This document shows positions 52,301 through 63,688 of a stretch of DNA of 64,000 nt, one piece after another. The notes under the pieces are model-generated. The model searched no databases and had not been told where the DNA came from. It saw only the letters and a list, made by a program, of their open reading frames with translations. The stretch covers positions 558,001 to 622,000 of the forward strand of contig NW_019211456.1 of assembly GCF_002443255.2 (NCBI RefSeq), read 5' to 3'. Source of the DNA: Varroa destructor. Lineage: Eukaryota; Arthropoda; Arachnida; Mesostigmata; Varroidae. Positions within the stretch are counted from its first letter, which is position 1, and each line of letters starts with the position of its first letter. The position numbers were made by a program, and so were the translations under genes.

Positions 52301-55300
52301 ATTGTGCACGAACACTAACGCATGCAATAACTGTACATAATATGTATNNNNNNNNNNNNNNNNNNNNNNNNNNNNNNNNNNNNNNNNNNNNNNNNNNNNN
52401 NNNNNNNNNNNNNNNNNNNNNNNNNNNNNNNNNNNNNNNNNNNNNNNCAACGAAAAATTGTAGTTATACACATGTTTCTCTGTATCATTCGACGACCGAC
52501 TGTTGTTCTCACCCATTCTTAGTAGTATTATTATTATTGTTCAATACAGACGATCACTGTGCGTAATTTATCGATGTTATTTGTGATGTGGCAGTATTCT
52601 AGTTATAATTGTATCGTGTCGTGTCGTTTTACGCAAGCGTTTGTTTTAGGCTAGACTTATCTTTGCTACGACTTTCGCCTTTCAATAGCCGCTGGGTTTG
52701 CGAGCGTTAGCAACTAAGAGCCTTTTATTTGAAATATTATTCGTGTAGGACTAAAGTAAGCCGCGAATATTACGACTATTATGAAGACTTGAACAGAACG
52801 GTTACTACTGTTACGGATATAAAGATCTTAATCAGAACGAAAACAGAGCTAGCATTCGAGTGCTACCTTTGTGGCGGCACCATTTGGATATGAATGAAAC
52901 CTTGGATACGAAGCCCAAGAAAGCCTTATTTGATCTGCGTCTAATTTGTTTCAGTTTCCTTTTTTGTTAGACAGAGTCTGTTGCCTCCCACCATCCATCT
53001 GGGAAAGTTATGTTCAGATCTAATAGTCGTTCCCCCTCTCCCATTTACGGTAGTGCTCTTACTATGGTTACTATTAGCGGCAATTCTAAAATTCATTCAT
53101 ATGTAACCTTAATGGTCAAGGAACGGGGACATTTTTAGCAATGTTTTGTAAGCGTCTTTTTACCTAATCGGTCGTTAGGGAGGCGAGTTCCATTATGAGC
53201 TTCGTAGGCCGCTAAGTTTTCCTGTGTCTCATGCCGGCTCATTCCATCACCCACTGGTTCACAGTAGTAGTAGTGCTGGTGGTGATATATTCTACAATGA
53301 CGCATTACAGAACAACGTAGCAATGGTTGAACTATGGCAATCGCATGCCATACCAAACCTAAAATCTTCGTTTTTTTTCTGCCTTTTGATGTCTTCGCTT
53401 GTGAAGTCCCAACGCAAGTCAGCATCTTTTTCTTTCCCAGTGCGGTAAGTCGTCGATGTGCGCAAAGTACTGACAACCATCAACAAACAGAGCTTCTGCA
53501 ATTTGTGGGGCTCTTAAGCATTCCATTGATTCAAAAAGTGATACTTTCATTCGATTATACTATCGTCTGTAATGGCTCTCCTCCGCTGAAGATGAAGACA
53601 CTCTACCGCTAACATCATATGGCCGATTTTGATGTTTCAAATCGCCGGAGCAACATGCATAGAGAGGAAAGTTTCGGCCTATCTCAGTTATGATGTTCTT
53701 GTTGTATGCCGCAGCAATAAACATCACGTTTAGCCTCTGTCATCAGTCATGCTGTTAGTTATGATTCGGTTAAACGCTGCATAAATTGGGCGTAATTAGA
53801 GCATTTTTGCGAAACAACTGCGAACAGTCTCGTTTTATATGTATTAAACAAATCTGCTATACATATATTCTGCTGGAATGGCTCCCGTCTCTTCACAGGA
53901 TTATTCCCGGTGCAACAACGATGACGCCAAATGGTATCAATCAAGATATAAGGGAAATTTAGTCTTGGATATGGTTGGTGTCTGTCAGCGACTTTTTGTC
54001 AATTGCATGATTAAGAGCAGGTGTAATGCGCGACCACATGGGCACTCCGTTTCGGCTGTTTAATCGATGTTGATCAGTGTGGTATATGTCTGGACCAGAA
54101 CAGAGTTTTTCATGATTGTTTAAAAGACTGCGATGATCACTGTCGTTTCTTAGTGCTTGTCACTTGATGATGTCATTATACTGCTGTTGTTGCAAATGTG
54201 ATTAGGGCTCTTTCTGTTCAAGCCACCCATTTTGTAGTGGTTGCAGGTCAATGTTGCCGTTGTGTCTTTCTTGGCGCTGTGGCTTGGCGTGGATGGCTGA
54301 CCTGTCTTTATGACTCTCAAGGTTGCTATCCATAGCAATATGTTTATGTACTTCTGTAGTTGTTATCTTTGTGTCATTTCTGTTATTGTTGTTGTCGTTT
54401 TTTTGTTGTTTAACTTAGAAAAAATTTGAAAAGAAGCTCGAGGCAGCGGCCGCTGGATTCTATAGTTGAACGTTGACGAATTGAGTGTGAACGAACACGT
54501 CCATCCGTCAATGCAGCATTAATGTAAAAGCGAATACAGGATGGAAATTGTAAGTATATATACAGTATGATCCGAAAATCGCTTTCTACATACAACTAAG
54601 AATATTCTTTTAATAATCATTGTCATGAGTGAACACTTGTATGTTGCCTTACAATTACCTAGTATCGCTACTTGTTACCACTCAAATATGGTTCGTCGCT
54701 TCGGCAGCGAATGGTTCTTTTTGTCATGTTTACGCAATGAGTATACGTACGGGTCTCTGCTGTTGTGCGGAGGCTTGCGGTCTTTGCTGTGGTGCTTGCG
54801 CTCTTATTGCGGTCTGTTGTCCTTGTGGTGCCTGCTGCTGGGGGCCAGGGCCCTGCGCCGCTTGTTGAAGCTGTTTCTGTTGGGGAGTGCCACTAGCAGT
54901 TGGGGCTGAGGCTGCGCTTTGCTGCGGCGGGTGAGGACCAGGGCCGCCTTGTGGCATTGCTCCTCCGGTTTGGAACACTTTAAGTTTCCTATAGAGACCA
55001 CACGAGTGCAAAAGCATGCATACAGTTGACTGGAGAATTGCAGAAATTTCATTCTAAACAGAACGGAATTTTTCGTTGTACATTAAAAATCGCTTACTTT
55101 GCACCGAACGTTTTTTTACAGCAAATAATATAAAGCCTTTATGGAAAGCACTGCATAAATCGAGTTTGTTTTCAGACACTAACTATATTGTAACTTACTC
55201 GGTAAGTTCTTGTATTTGTTTTTGCATTTTAGCTTTTTCCTGTTCGAGGTCGGCCATAATGTCAAGTAATCGATTAACCTCAGCCTCGTCTGCTCCCCCA

Positions 55301-58300
55301 CCCCCGCCACCCTGGCTCAGTTTCATTTCGAGGTCTGCGCATCGCATCGTCATCTCTTGTAGCTTCTGGATCAGAGCCTCATCCGGGGCGCCACCGTTCG
55401 CATTAGCGCTTTGAGCGGCCAACATCTGCTTCTGTTTTTCCAGCTCAGCTTGAGCCTGTAACGGAGATAAAATGTTGAGACAGATTATTAGTGCTGGAGG
55501 CCTGCAGCTCCCACAAAAAAAAAATTTTCCCGCAGTTAGACGGTATCCTCATATATATGTCGGTGTTTGACGGACTAATTCGACAGTGAACGAATCTGAT
55601 TTCTATCAGTGGGCTAGGAAACGGTAGTTCTTAAGGGAAAATATTTGAACGTTAAACGTGGGGCATGCTACTACTTTGTATGTGATTTCATTTTTACTTG
55701 TTTATCATAAGTGTTGCTAGGTGTCACAGTACCAGCAGCTTTATGTGCTCAACATCTACAATGTATTTTGACATTAATGGGTATTTTCCGAGGTTAATGT
55801 CATTTCGCATTAGTGTTTGGATGATGGCCACCAAAAATGTATCTTTTCTGCTTAACAAGCTGAACTGGCTAGGTTGGTTGTCTACGTCAAACCTTTTTGA
55901 CGTTAGCCTCCGCGGCATCAATTTGCTCCTTTCTCTTCCTGAGTTTCTGTTCAAGTTGTTCAAGCGCTTTGTGTCTTTCGTCCAGCTGTTTCTTCATCGC
56001 GGCCAATTCGGCTTCCGCCTGGGCCTATGAACCGGTGTCAACGACAAAAAAGTATATTACCAAATTAGTAAATGGAAATTACTGATATAGAACTAATGGA
56101 CTGCTGAGCTGAGGAATTAATGAATCTGACACAGTGATTAAGCAAAGGCTTCCGGTAACTGTTATTTATATACATATATAAATATAAATTTGCTATTGCA
56201 AACGACCAACCGTGAAGATTTTTTTAATACGAAGAATTGCGGTGGTACCAATTAAACGAACCTGTTGCGCGTTGTTTGCCTGGTTGGCCTGGCTGGCTTG
56301 AGCCAGCTGTGCTTGTAGTTGCTGCAGTTGTTGTTGCATCGCTGCCTGTTGTTGAGTGCCAGCCTGAATTGTGGCCTGAAAGCACACATTTCAATATAAA
56401 TATGCTGAGCTAGTAGAATTTCCATCTTTGAAATACGTTCAACTGGTTTTCCTTAGCATTTAAAAAAAAACTGATTTACGTAGACACTATTGTTCACTTA
56501 TAGTATTGATAATATTGATGACCTACATGACTGAAGACCTCATAACTGTATTACAAACATTACAGCACTCACTATCACCATACAAAGAAGTTAAACATGT
56601 TACCTCTCGTTTTTCGATTTCCTGCACGAGATTTTCGAGTTGTTGCTGGAAGCGTTTTCGTTCTTCTTCGAAGTTTTTGATCTCGCTCTGAGCCTGCTCG
56701 AGACCTTTCATGTACTGTTGGACTTCCTACAAGCGCAAAATGGCAATTCGATATAAAAAGGACGGATAAATAGCGACATTTTGTAATTCAAAACAAGTTC
56801 AACATACTACCGCATTAGAAACTACTGATATGAGAAATCCCAAACACATCGTGCTGTTGGAGTATCTATCCATGAAGAATTATGCCAGCATAGATTTTCT
56901 ACTAGTGATATATTGGATTGTCGAACAAGTACTGACGGTTTTCTAGCTAGACGGCTTTAAAGCTATATATTTTAGCTAATGCGAATCGCGCCGGGCCGCT
57001 GTTGGCGTAAACTGAAAGCGATCTAGCAGCAGGTGCTAAAATAGTTAAAATGCCTTTATTCAGACTGAAGATAGAACACCTTAGAAATAAGTGAACTTTC
57101 TCAAAAAATTCGCTTCATTTTACTATTTTGTTACAACCAACGCACATATGCTGCCCAGTACCATAAAAAATGTATATTATTTATTACCAAAATGCGTTAT
57201 TGAAAGAAACGCCTTCGTTCTGGAAATTTCGATGTAAGGGATATTCTTCATAGTGATCGACTAAATGAGAAAGTTGGACAAAGTCGACACGCAAGGAGCC
57301 CCATATATCGCCACAAAACTGAACATGATCAAACACTGTTAAACTATAAAAACGATGGCTCGACGTTTGTGTGCTACATGAATTGACGCAGAAGCATTTA
57401 CTCGAGCGTTACTCTAAAACCGTTGATTACGGGACATAAAAAGTCGATTGTATACATTGGAAATACACAAAAATGTATTTTACAGCCTGTGGCAAAGCCC
57501 GGACTGACGCCAAAGGAAGCGATGCTATATGTTTGATAGAATTGAAAAGTAATCATTCATTATGAGTTGTTGCCATTTAGCAAAACGATCGACTTCTGCT
57601 CTCAAAAATTAACAAGATTACAATAAACATTTGAGGAACACCGACCGGAATTAATGAACACGATGGGTATCGTTTTCCACCGTGACAATATATATCATCG
57701 CCTTCCACATATACCTTTAGCTACCTGCTTAAAATTGAGAGAATTCGGATGGAAAATTGTAATGCGTTCGCCGTATAATCCGGATCTTGCGTCATCAGGC
57801 TATCATCTATTTCGGTTTCTGTAGAAATCCCTTAATGTCATCAATTTAGTTTCAATAAGGGAATGCAAAAATCACTTGTCATAATTTTTTTGCTCAGAAA
57901 TCAAATAAGTTAGTAGAACTGTAACAAGCTATCGAATTATGGTGTTGCCACAAAAATGTCAGAGAATTATCGATCAAAATAGTGCATAGTTGTATTGCTT
58001 TAAAATGTACAGAAAATATAGAAAGCACTTGCTTCAATTTTAAAAACCGTCAATACCTTCTCAATTACTCAATATATGTAGGGTATTTGTTCGCGTCTGT
58101 TATACCCATAACTGTGTCTATTAATCTGTTATGTTATTCATAATGAATTTGTAGCTTGCCTAAGCTTTCTTTTCTCAAACGTAGCATTCAGCTTGCGTAT
58201 ATACATATAGATACACCGATGTAACGATACTTTTCATATGAAAGTACTGAAACGTCTTAACTATTCTTATATAATATACTATTCTTTGATGTACATCCAT

Positions 58301-58534
58301 ATTGTAGGTTAGATTTGGATGGAAATGATTAGCAACCTGGGTGAGGCGCATGTTATCCTGTCTCTGAGTCTCGAGCTCGACTTGCATTCGATCCAGTTCC
58401 ATCTGAAGCTTTTCCGCCGTCTGATTGACCGTTGCACCGGTACCGTTCTTTGCAGCGCCATTTGCTTCCGTTTGCTGAGGCTGCTGTAGCTGTTGACTTG
58501 CCGCAGCCGCAGCCTTTGCCGCCGTTTCTTGAAG
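46340..58534 (-). CDS. ELKS/CAST/ERC (Bruchpilot)-family coiled-coil protein, divergent, 5' end unresolved
   Basis: Exons in order of transcription: 58534-58337, 56726-56604, 56375-56262, 56024-55893, 55455-55199, 54988-54751, 49328-49074, 47711-47563, 47219-47000, 46642-46340 (TAG). Borders are GT-AG and phases agree, giving about 662 residues from the first listed exon. ERC proteins are presynaptic active-zone scaffolds. ERC-like blocks are DEAEVNRLLDIMADLEQEK (exon 5, family AEVDRLLEILKEVENEK), RLELLEEALKESIALT (exon 7), TLLREQRNKHLEDIFDLK (exon 8, family LRAERRKHLEEVLEMK) and ALSEIDEKAARLEMSS (exon 9). Exons 1-3 are Ala/Gln-rich, exon 4 is charged coiled coil, exon 5 has a Gly6 run, exon 6 is Pro/Gln-rich and exon 7 starts Asn-rich. 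The last exon (YQPANEIRSQLG, SSSESRSGEE) matches nothing known to me. Weak points are the exon 7 acceptor, a possible missed exon between 49.4 and 54.7 kb, and the donor of exon 9. The start codon may be ATG at 58676 (ATGTCT, then a strong donor) or lie further upstream. Confidence 0.75.
48722..48950 (+). mobile_element. Tc1/mariner-superfamily transposase C-terminal fragment
   Basis: Plus-strand frame IQRLLQTVHSLDLNLCDYGA, then FYIPKRITDGQAFTILNMKT, resembles the last catalytic region of DDE transposases (SPDLNPxDYxxxxxLK, followed by a helical LNxMK segment). In another frame VQRFLEQPQHIEKSF follows, as expected at the C-terminus. Two stops and a frameshift show it is dead. It lies in an intron of the ERC-like gene, on the opposite strand. 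The family within the superfamily is uncertain. Confidence 0.5.
52348..52447. other. Assembly gap (100 N)
   Basis: Exactly 100 N in the large intron (49329-54750) of the ERC-like gene. A missed small exon could hide here. Confidence 0.98.
56930..58055 (+). mobile_element. Near full-length but decayed mariner element
   Basis: Both ends are visible: TA then CTGACGGTTTTCTAGC at 56930, and the reverse complement of the 3' end reads TA then TTGACGGTTTTTAAAA (to 58055). That is a mariner-type terminal repeat with TA target sites. Length is about 1.13 kb. Transposase traces on the plus strand are KVDTQGAPYIATKLN (about 57285-57325), then MGIVFHRDN (about 57664) with the second catalytic Asp and LPHIPLATCLKLREFGWKIV. 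YNPDLASSGYHLFRFL follows; here the expected last Asp in SDYHLF is Gly. Then come NVINLVSIRECKNHLS and PQKCQRIIDQN. Many stops are present. It sits in intron 1 of the ERC-like gene, between exons 58534-58337 and 56726-56604, antisense to it. Confidence 0.88.
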
Positions 58535-59519
58535 CTATCGTAGTAATAACAACATCGATCAAAAAACACAGTAATAACATTTCGTCGTGCTTTTAGAGGC
58601 ATGGCTACTTACGACTACAAAAAATTTTCAAGTGTTGGTGACTAATTCAAGAAGTCATCAGATTACTTACAGACATTTTAAAGCTATATCAGGCTGCTAG
58701 AAAAAAGCGTTTTATTTCTGGACATATTCTGCTCTCTGAACATATCTCTTCGTAATAAAAAATCACTATACTTCCCATTTGCAACTTGAGTAGCATAAGA
58801 ACACATTAAAATATGTATCTTGTATTATACTGTCCAGAGACGACTGAACAAGGTGCTTACTTCATTGCCGCTGAACAGGGGCCATATCGACAGGGGGAAT
58901 TGCGTGTTCCTTGATTTTAGTGTCGTAACTAGGCGCTGCAAGTGTTTGCTTATTAATCGGTGGGTTACTAAGTAATCTCATCTTCGAAATATCTTTGTTT
59001 CACCATTATAACTTAGGTAAGTCTGTAAACTCTCTGCAGTTATCCTCACGCAATTGTTTGCGACCAATGCAGAGCTTGTCTAGTGTTTCTCTAGGCCTTT
59101 TTTAGAAAGCTTTAGTTGCTCGAAAGGATAGGGTACAAAATTTAGAATTATTTGATGCGCTTTGCAGTTGTACGATGTTTCGAATGTTCGACAACTTCTC
59201 ATGTGCAGCGATGACGTGCAGCGCAATAGGTCTCAATTGATTTCTGCTGCATGTATCAAATTAAAAGAAGGCGCGAACTTGCCGTACAACCGGCGTGCAT
59301 GGCGCTTCAGTCGCCCGACGGTGTCTGGTATATTGTTGATGGATTTAAACCAGCCAGGAAGGCGGCCAAAGGATTACTCGCTCCATCTTTGGTTAACTTA
59401 AATATTTGTATCAATAAATGTATATGGTCGAAATAATACCCATTGCTGCCATGTTGCTGCTATGTATAGCGTTTGATATTATTTTAGATATTGCTGTTGG
59501 AGCTATTGGAGTAGATTCT
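58535..59519. promoter_or_regulatory. Region between the divergent ERC-like and ADP/ATP translocase genes
   Basis: On the minus strand ATG TCT at 58676-58671 is followed at once by a strong donor (GTAAGTAAT) in the phase needed for the exon at 58534, with an in-frame stop just upstream. This makes it a candidate start exon. A plus-strand open frame at 59162-59401 has no family resemblance. No other exon was recognised. Confidence 0.35.
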
Positions 59520-59864
59520 CTGCTAGCCACGCATTCCCTTGCAAAGGGCTGGTCAGCGCGCGCCAGAGAGTTTAAGACAGCGCATGCGTCGCGCAGAAGG
59601 GGGCGCTGTTGTAGCCGGGGTCTTTCTAGGATCCATCGAGTAAGGGATCACCTTGCCGTGGATGGTGCTTGTCGATCGCTCTGGTAGGCTGTTGGCCAAT
59701 GATCGCAGCTCAGTCACCTTCGTACGGTGTCACGTGGCGAGTCGCGTGGTGTTTCCGGTCCGTGTGTTACTACTGCTGCCTTCGTTCGGACCTCGCTGGC
59801 GGTGTTGATTTGTCCTCCGTTCCGATCAATCTCTAATACAGCTAGCAGAGTCAATCTCATCACT
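59520..59864 (+). promoter_or_regulatory. GC-rich promoter/5' UTR of the ADP/ATP translocase gene
   Basis: GC content rises sharply from about 59540. The palindromic gcgcatgcgt at 59580-59589 is close to the NRF-1/Ewg site (YGCGCAYGCGCR), known to drive nuclear genes for mitochondria. Another GC-rich element, gggggcgctg, follows at about 59599-59608. The reading frame stays open from a GTG at 59727 up to the start codon, but this part is Ser/Arg/Val-rich and unlike any carrier, so it is treated as 5' UTR. Confidence 0.45.
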
Positions 59865-60776
59865 ATGTCGGGCAGTAAAGCTTTCGATCCGATGTCGTTC
59901 GCTCAGGATTTCGTTGCTGGCGGTATTGCTGCAGCAGTCTCAAAGACGGCGGTAGCTCCTATCGAGCGAGTAAAGCTGCTTCTGCAGGTGCAGGCGGCTT
60001 CAAAGCAGATCACGGCTGACAAGCAGTATAAAGGCATTATCGATACCTTTGTTCGTATCCCGAGGGAGCAGGGCGTCACCGCGTACTGGAGAGGCAACTT
60101 CGCCAACGTGATTCGTTACTTCCCCACCCAAGCACTTAACTTCGCCTTTAAGGACAAGTACAAGCAGATCTTCCTTGGTGGAATCGACAAGAAGGCGCAG
60201 TTCTGGCGGTATTTCGCCGGTAATTTGGCGTCGGGTGGTGCTGCCGGGGCCACCTCATTGTGCTTCGTTTACCCCCTGGACTTCGCCCGGACACGACTTG
60301 GTGCTGATATCGGGAAAGTTGCCGGCGAACGTGAATTCACTGGCCTCGTCGATTGCCTAAAGAAGATAACCAAGTCTGATGGCATTATCGGACTGTACCG
60401 TGGATTCAACGTGTCTGTTCAGGGTATCATCATCTACCGCGCCGCCTATTTCGGCTTCTTCGACACTGCTAAGGGAATGTTGACCGACTCCAAGAATACA
60501 AATATCATTGTCTCCTGGGCGATCGCCCAAATTGTCACTACGGTCTCGGGTGTCATATCGTATCCGTTCGACACTGTTCGTCGCCGTATGATGATGCAGT
60601 CTGGGCGTAAAGGCGGTGAAATCATGTACAAGAATACGGTGGACTGCTGGGTGAAGATCGCAAAAAATGAAGGTGGCAAAGCATTCTTCAAAGGCGCGTT
60701 TTCTAATGTTCTCCGTGGAACTGGCGGCGCTTTGGTGCTCGTACTTTACGATGAAATCAAAGCATTAATGTTCTAG
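59865..60776 (+). CDS. ANT: Mitochondrial ADP/ATP translocase (SLC25A4/5/6 family), single coding exon
   Basis: This carrier exchanges ADP for ATP across the inner mitochondrial membrane. The 303-residue product has the three carrier repeats, each with the PxD/ExxK/R signature: PIERVK (residues 32-37), PLDFAR and PFDTVR. The ADP/ATP carrier-specific RRRMMM motif directly follows the third signature. [20 protein letters not shown] and [20 protein letters not shown] match the cytosol-facing conserved loops and helices. The start was set at the ATG giving [16 protein letters not shown], the usual length. An upstream GTG extension (59727) is rejected. No intron interrupts the CDS, unlike the flanking genes and many animal ANT genes. 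Base composition is GC-richer with biased codons, as for a highly expressed gene. Confidence 0.98.
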   Translation: MSGSKAFDPMSFAQDFVAGGIAAAVSKTAVAPIERVKLLLQVQAASKQITADKQYKGIIDTFVRIPREQGVTAYWRGNFANVIRYFPTQALNFAFKDKYKQIFLGGIDKKAQFWRYFAGNLASGGAAGATSLCFVYPLDFARTRLGADIGKVAGEREFTGLVDCLKKITKSDGIIGLYRGFNVSVQGIIIYRAAYFGFFDTAKGMLTDSKNTNIIVSWAIAQIVTTVSGVISYPFDTVRRRMMMQSGRKGGEIMYKNTVDCWVKIAKNEGGKAFFKGAFSNVLRGTGGALVLVLYDEIKALMF

Positions 60777-60993
60777 GAATCGCCGACACCACACAATTCT
60801 AGTGGTGGTGGCAAAACAACAACCACAAGGGAAATCTAATGGCGTTGTCCATTTCTAACATGTGTTATAATTAGTTATTAATATCATAATATGATGAATG
60901 AAACGAGCTGAGAAGCTGACGTGAAACATAGGCACACGAACGACCAATACGTTCAAATTAAGTCGTTAGGCTGTAGCAACACAAAAGTGGTAG

Positions 60994-60999
60994 AATAAA
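60994..60999 (+). terminator. Probable ADP/ATP translocase polyadenylation signal
   Basis: AATAAA 218 bp after the stop codon, followed by a T-rich run at about 61015. Confidence 0.55.
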
Positions 61000-63688
61000 T
61001 TACTAAAAATGAACTTTTTTTTATCAACATTACAAAATTGTACTTATTATCGTGTTTCATCAAAACAGTAACTGCTAGTACCGCGGGACGTAGGGACGTA
61101 ATCTTTTTAAAGACTCACCGTATTTAAAGCCGGTATACCTATAGATTTAGTATGTTAAACAATGCCGCACGAGTATAGGAAGCTGAGTGCAAATAGCTCT
61201 AGATGAGATTTAGGATGTTATTATTAGGTAAATTTTAGCAATTTTATTTGGCTTGCGGCCTACAGGATAGCTAAGTAGCAAGCTGAAACTTTCAAGATTT
61301 TAATTTTTTACTAGGCGTTCGGAATAACATAGCTCTAGCTACGTAGTGATGAAATAGTTTTAATTTTACAAAGTGTTCCTGGTCAATAACAATAAGTGTG
61401 TCCTTTAAATAAGAACCGATAAACGTGTACAAGGTAAGCTTTGCTAAAACAGGTTGTATACGTGAGTTGGAGCAGAGTTTGGGCCCGGCTTAAATAAAAA
61501 TCAAACTAAATTTTATTGAAGCAACGTTTAAAATAGTCTTGCTAAAATGACTTAGATTTATAAGAAATTACTGTTCTTCAGACACAGAATTACTTCGTTG
61601 AATTGTAGCACTCCTAATTCTGTGGTAGGTACTGAAAGATTAGTTCGATTTAATCCCGAGATGTAGTCAAGACAATAACTGAACGTCGAGACTTATTTGA
61701 AAATTGTTTTACACAATATTTAGTTTCGTGTTTTTCTTGCATAATGAGCATTTATTTAGTACAGCAAAAACAAGTATATTATGCGCGTAACCAGGTTTCT
61801 GCTATGCGGATGCTCGTTAGCAATGTAAAAAGGTCGAGCTGGAATTCTTCAATAAAGGAACTTGTTGCAATATATAAGTAAAAGAATAGAACACTAATTC
61901 AAATAAGTCTTCCTTCCGTTCTAAACTTAATTAGATAGTAGACGAAGTCAATAAAAATGAACGTCCACTAGGTCTTCTTCTATGCCGAGTGCGCTGAGCG
62001 TTCTTCCTTTAAATCTCTATTAACAGCCAATTAACATTCGAAATCATAAGTGAAGTATGCATAGGAGATCAATTCTATACGCGGTTCCTTCTATTTTTTA
62101 ATTGTGGTAGCATATGAAGACGGTTCCAGATTGAGCTGACGATAAGCACTGAAGCCAGTGCCCACGCCAAATACTTTATCATTGTCTGTCCAGACCGTTT
62201 ATAACAATAATCAACCTTATTGAGTAATTATTTTTATGTAGTTTAGTTTGAGCACAGTGATTTGTGGCAAAGTAAGTGTATTTAAACAAGAGAGACCAAT
62301 TTAAAATTTGATCTGCAAAGGCCTTACTTTACAGACTACTTTACACACGTCATGCTATTATGATTTCGGTATGCATTGGCAGTACAATAGGATCTAAGAT
62401 GTATTCGTAATCGATCTCTCGATCGATACTAATCGATAATAATAAGAAAATATGATGAAATAAGATGAACGTCACAACGTTCATTGTCTGCTCGAAACAT
62501 ACGCTTTTGTACATTCACACCGCCGGAGCTAATACGTATTCACATTTGATTGTCAATTCACGCACGCTAGATACACGCTATCAGGAACATCGGTTCTCGG
62601 TAGTCGGCGATCACGCCTGCTATAGTTATAAAACCAGAGTAGCCATAATAATCATAATAGGGAGTGATTGATGCCGAAGACGGGGGTCTGGGCTAGCTAA
62701 AGGCTTGCGCAAACGAAGCGCGCTGCTGCAGCTTTTAAGGGAAAAAACGGTTGGTAATAAAAACAGGTTATGGCAATGGAACGAGAGCAGCAACGCAGCA
62801 ACATGCAGTGCATTTGATATAACTATTGAAGTATGCACAGCATTTATGGGTGTAGTAATAAAGAAACGCAGTTCTCCCACTCTACCTATATGTAACTGAT
62901 GGTAGCTCGATCGCATGAAAACGGGAAAAGCAGATGAATGTTCCTGCGGGTTGACACGCAGCATTAAGATGAAACGCAACTATATATTACATATTTAGTG
63001 ACATGAAAGGATTTACTTGTCAACAGATACTAAGCATCACTTATTTAGGCGCTTGCGAAATGTCTGTTTTAACGTCTTCTTGCATCTCGTTACAGATTAC
63101 TAGGGAATCGCCTTACCGTCCACGTAAAGTTTGAAATTAGCCTCAACGTGCGCTAAATAACAAAGTATGTCTAACAGAGGGCCTTTATAAGTGGCACTAA
63201 TGTTATACTTCTATTTACGTAATCAACCTCCTCTAGATGGTCAATAGGGCTACGGTCAACTTCCAAAACTAAAGAGCTTGAAATACAGGAGCAATGGAAA
63301 AGCTCAGAACCCTTTCCATTCAAGTGACCTGCCATGAGATTACGGTAAGGTTATCTAAAAATCTTAATTGAATAATCGACTGGTTAAGAATTCGAATTGC
63401 AATGGTAGCATTTGTATCACCTTATGTACATTTCATCTTGGTAAAATAAGGGTGCTTCTAGGATGCTGTTGGTAGTAAAGTATTTTATGACTTACATTAT
63501 TTCGACCGATAAGTTATTTCACAGGAAACATTTTCTAGATTTGTTTCTGATATAGAATTTCTATAAGCAAATTATTTATTGGAGTGAATAGGCATACTGA
63601 AGTTGTAACATTGTAAACAGTGGTTAGCATTCCCTGGATGGCAGCGCTATTCGTTGTTCCGTTCCCTTCGGGTTTCGCTTTCTCAAAC
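61000..63688. other. Gene-free stretch, nothing recognised
   Basis: AT-rich with no supported exons. The longest minus-strand frame (62979-62626) is Leu/His/Ser-rich without family features. If the candidate exon at 63745-63689 belongs to the ERC-like gene, this is intron. Confidence 0.4.

Noticed and set aside
53135..53270. Possible ERC-like exon on the minus strand (MSRHETQENLAAYEAHNG)
   Set aside because: Plausible acceptor and donor, but neither the sequence nor the phase fits between the exons at 54988-54751 and 49328-49074.
54625..54909. Leu/Cys-rich plus-strand frames that look like membrane segments
   Set aside because: They are the reverse of the Pro/Gln-rich ERC-like exon (54988-54751). 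CAG and GCA repeats read as CTG and TGC on the other strand.
59727..59864. In-frame upstream extension of the ADP/ATP translocase from a GTG
   Set aside because: It begins without ATG, its composition is unlike carriers, and the ATG at 59865 gives the usual N-terminus and length.
62626..62979. 118-codon minus-strand frame
   Set aside because: Leu/His/Ser-rich with no family resemblance, no coherent splice context and no phase link to neighbouring exons.
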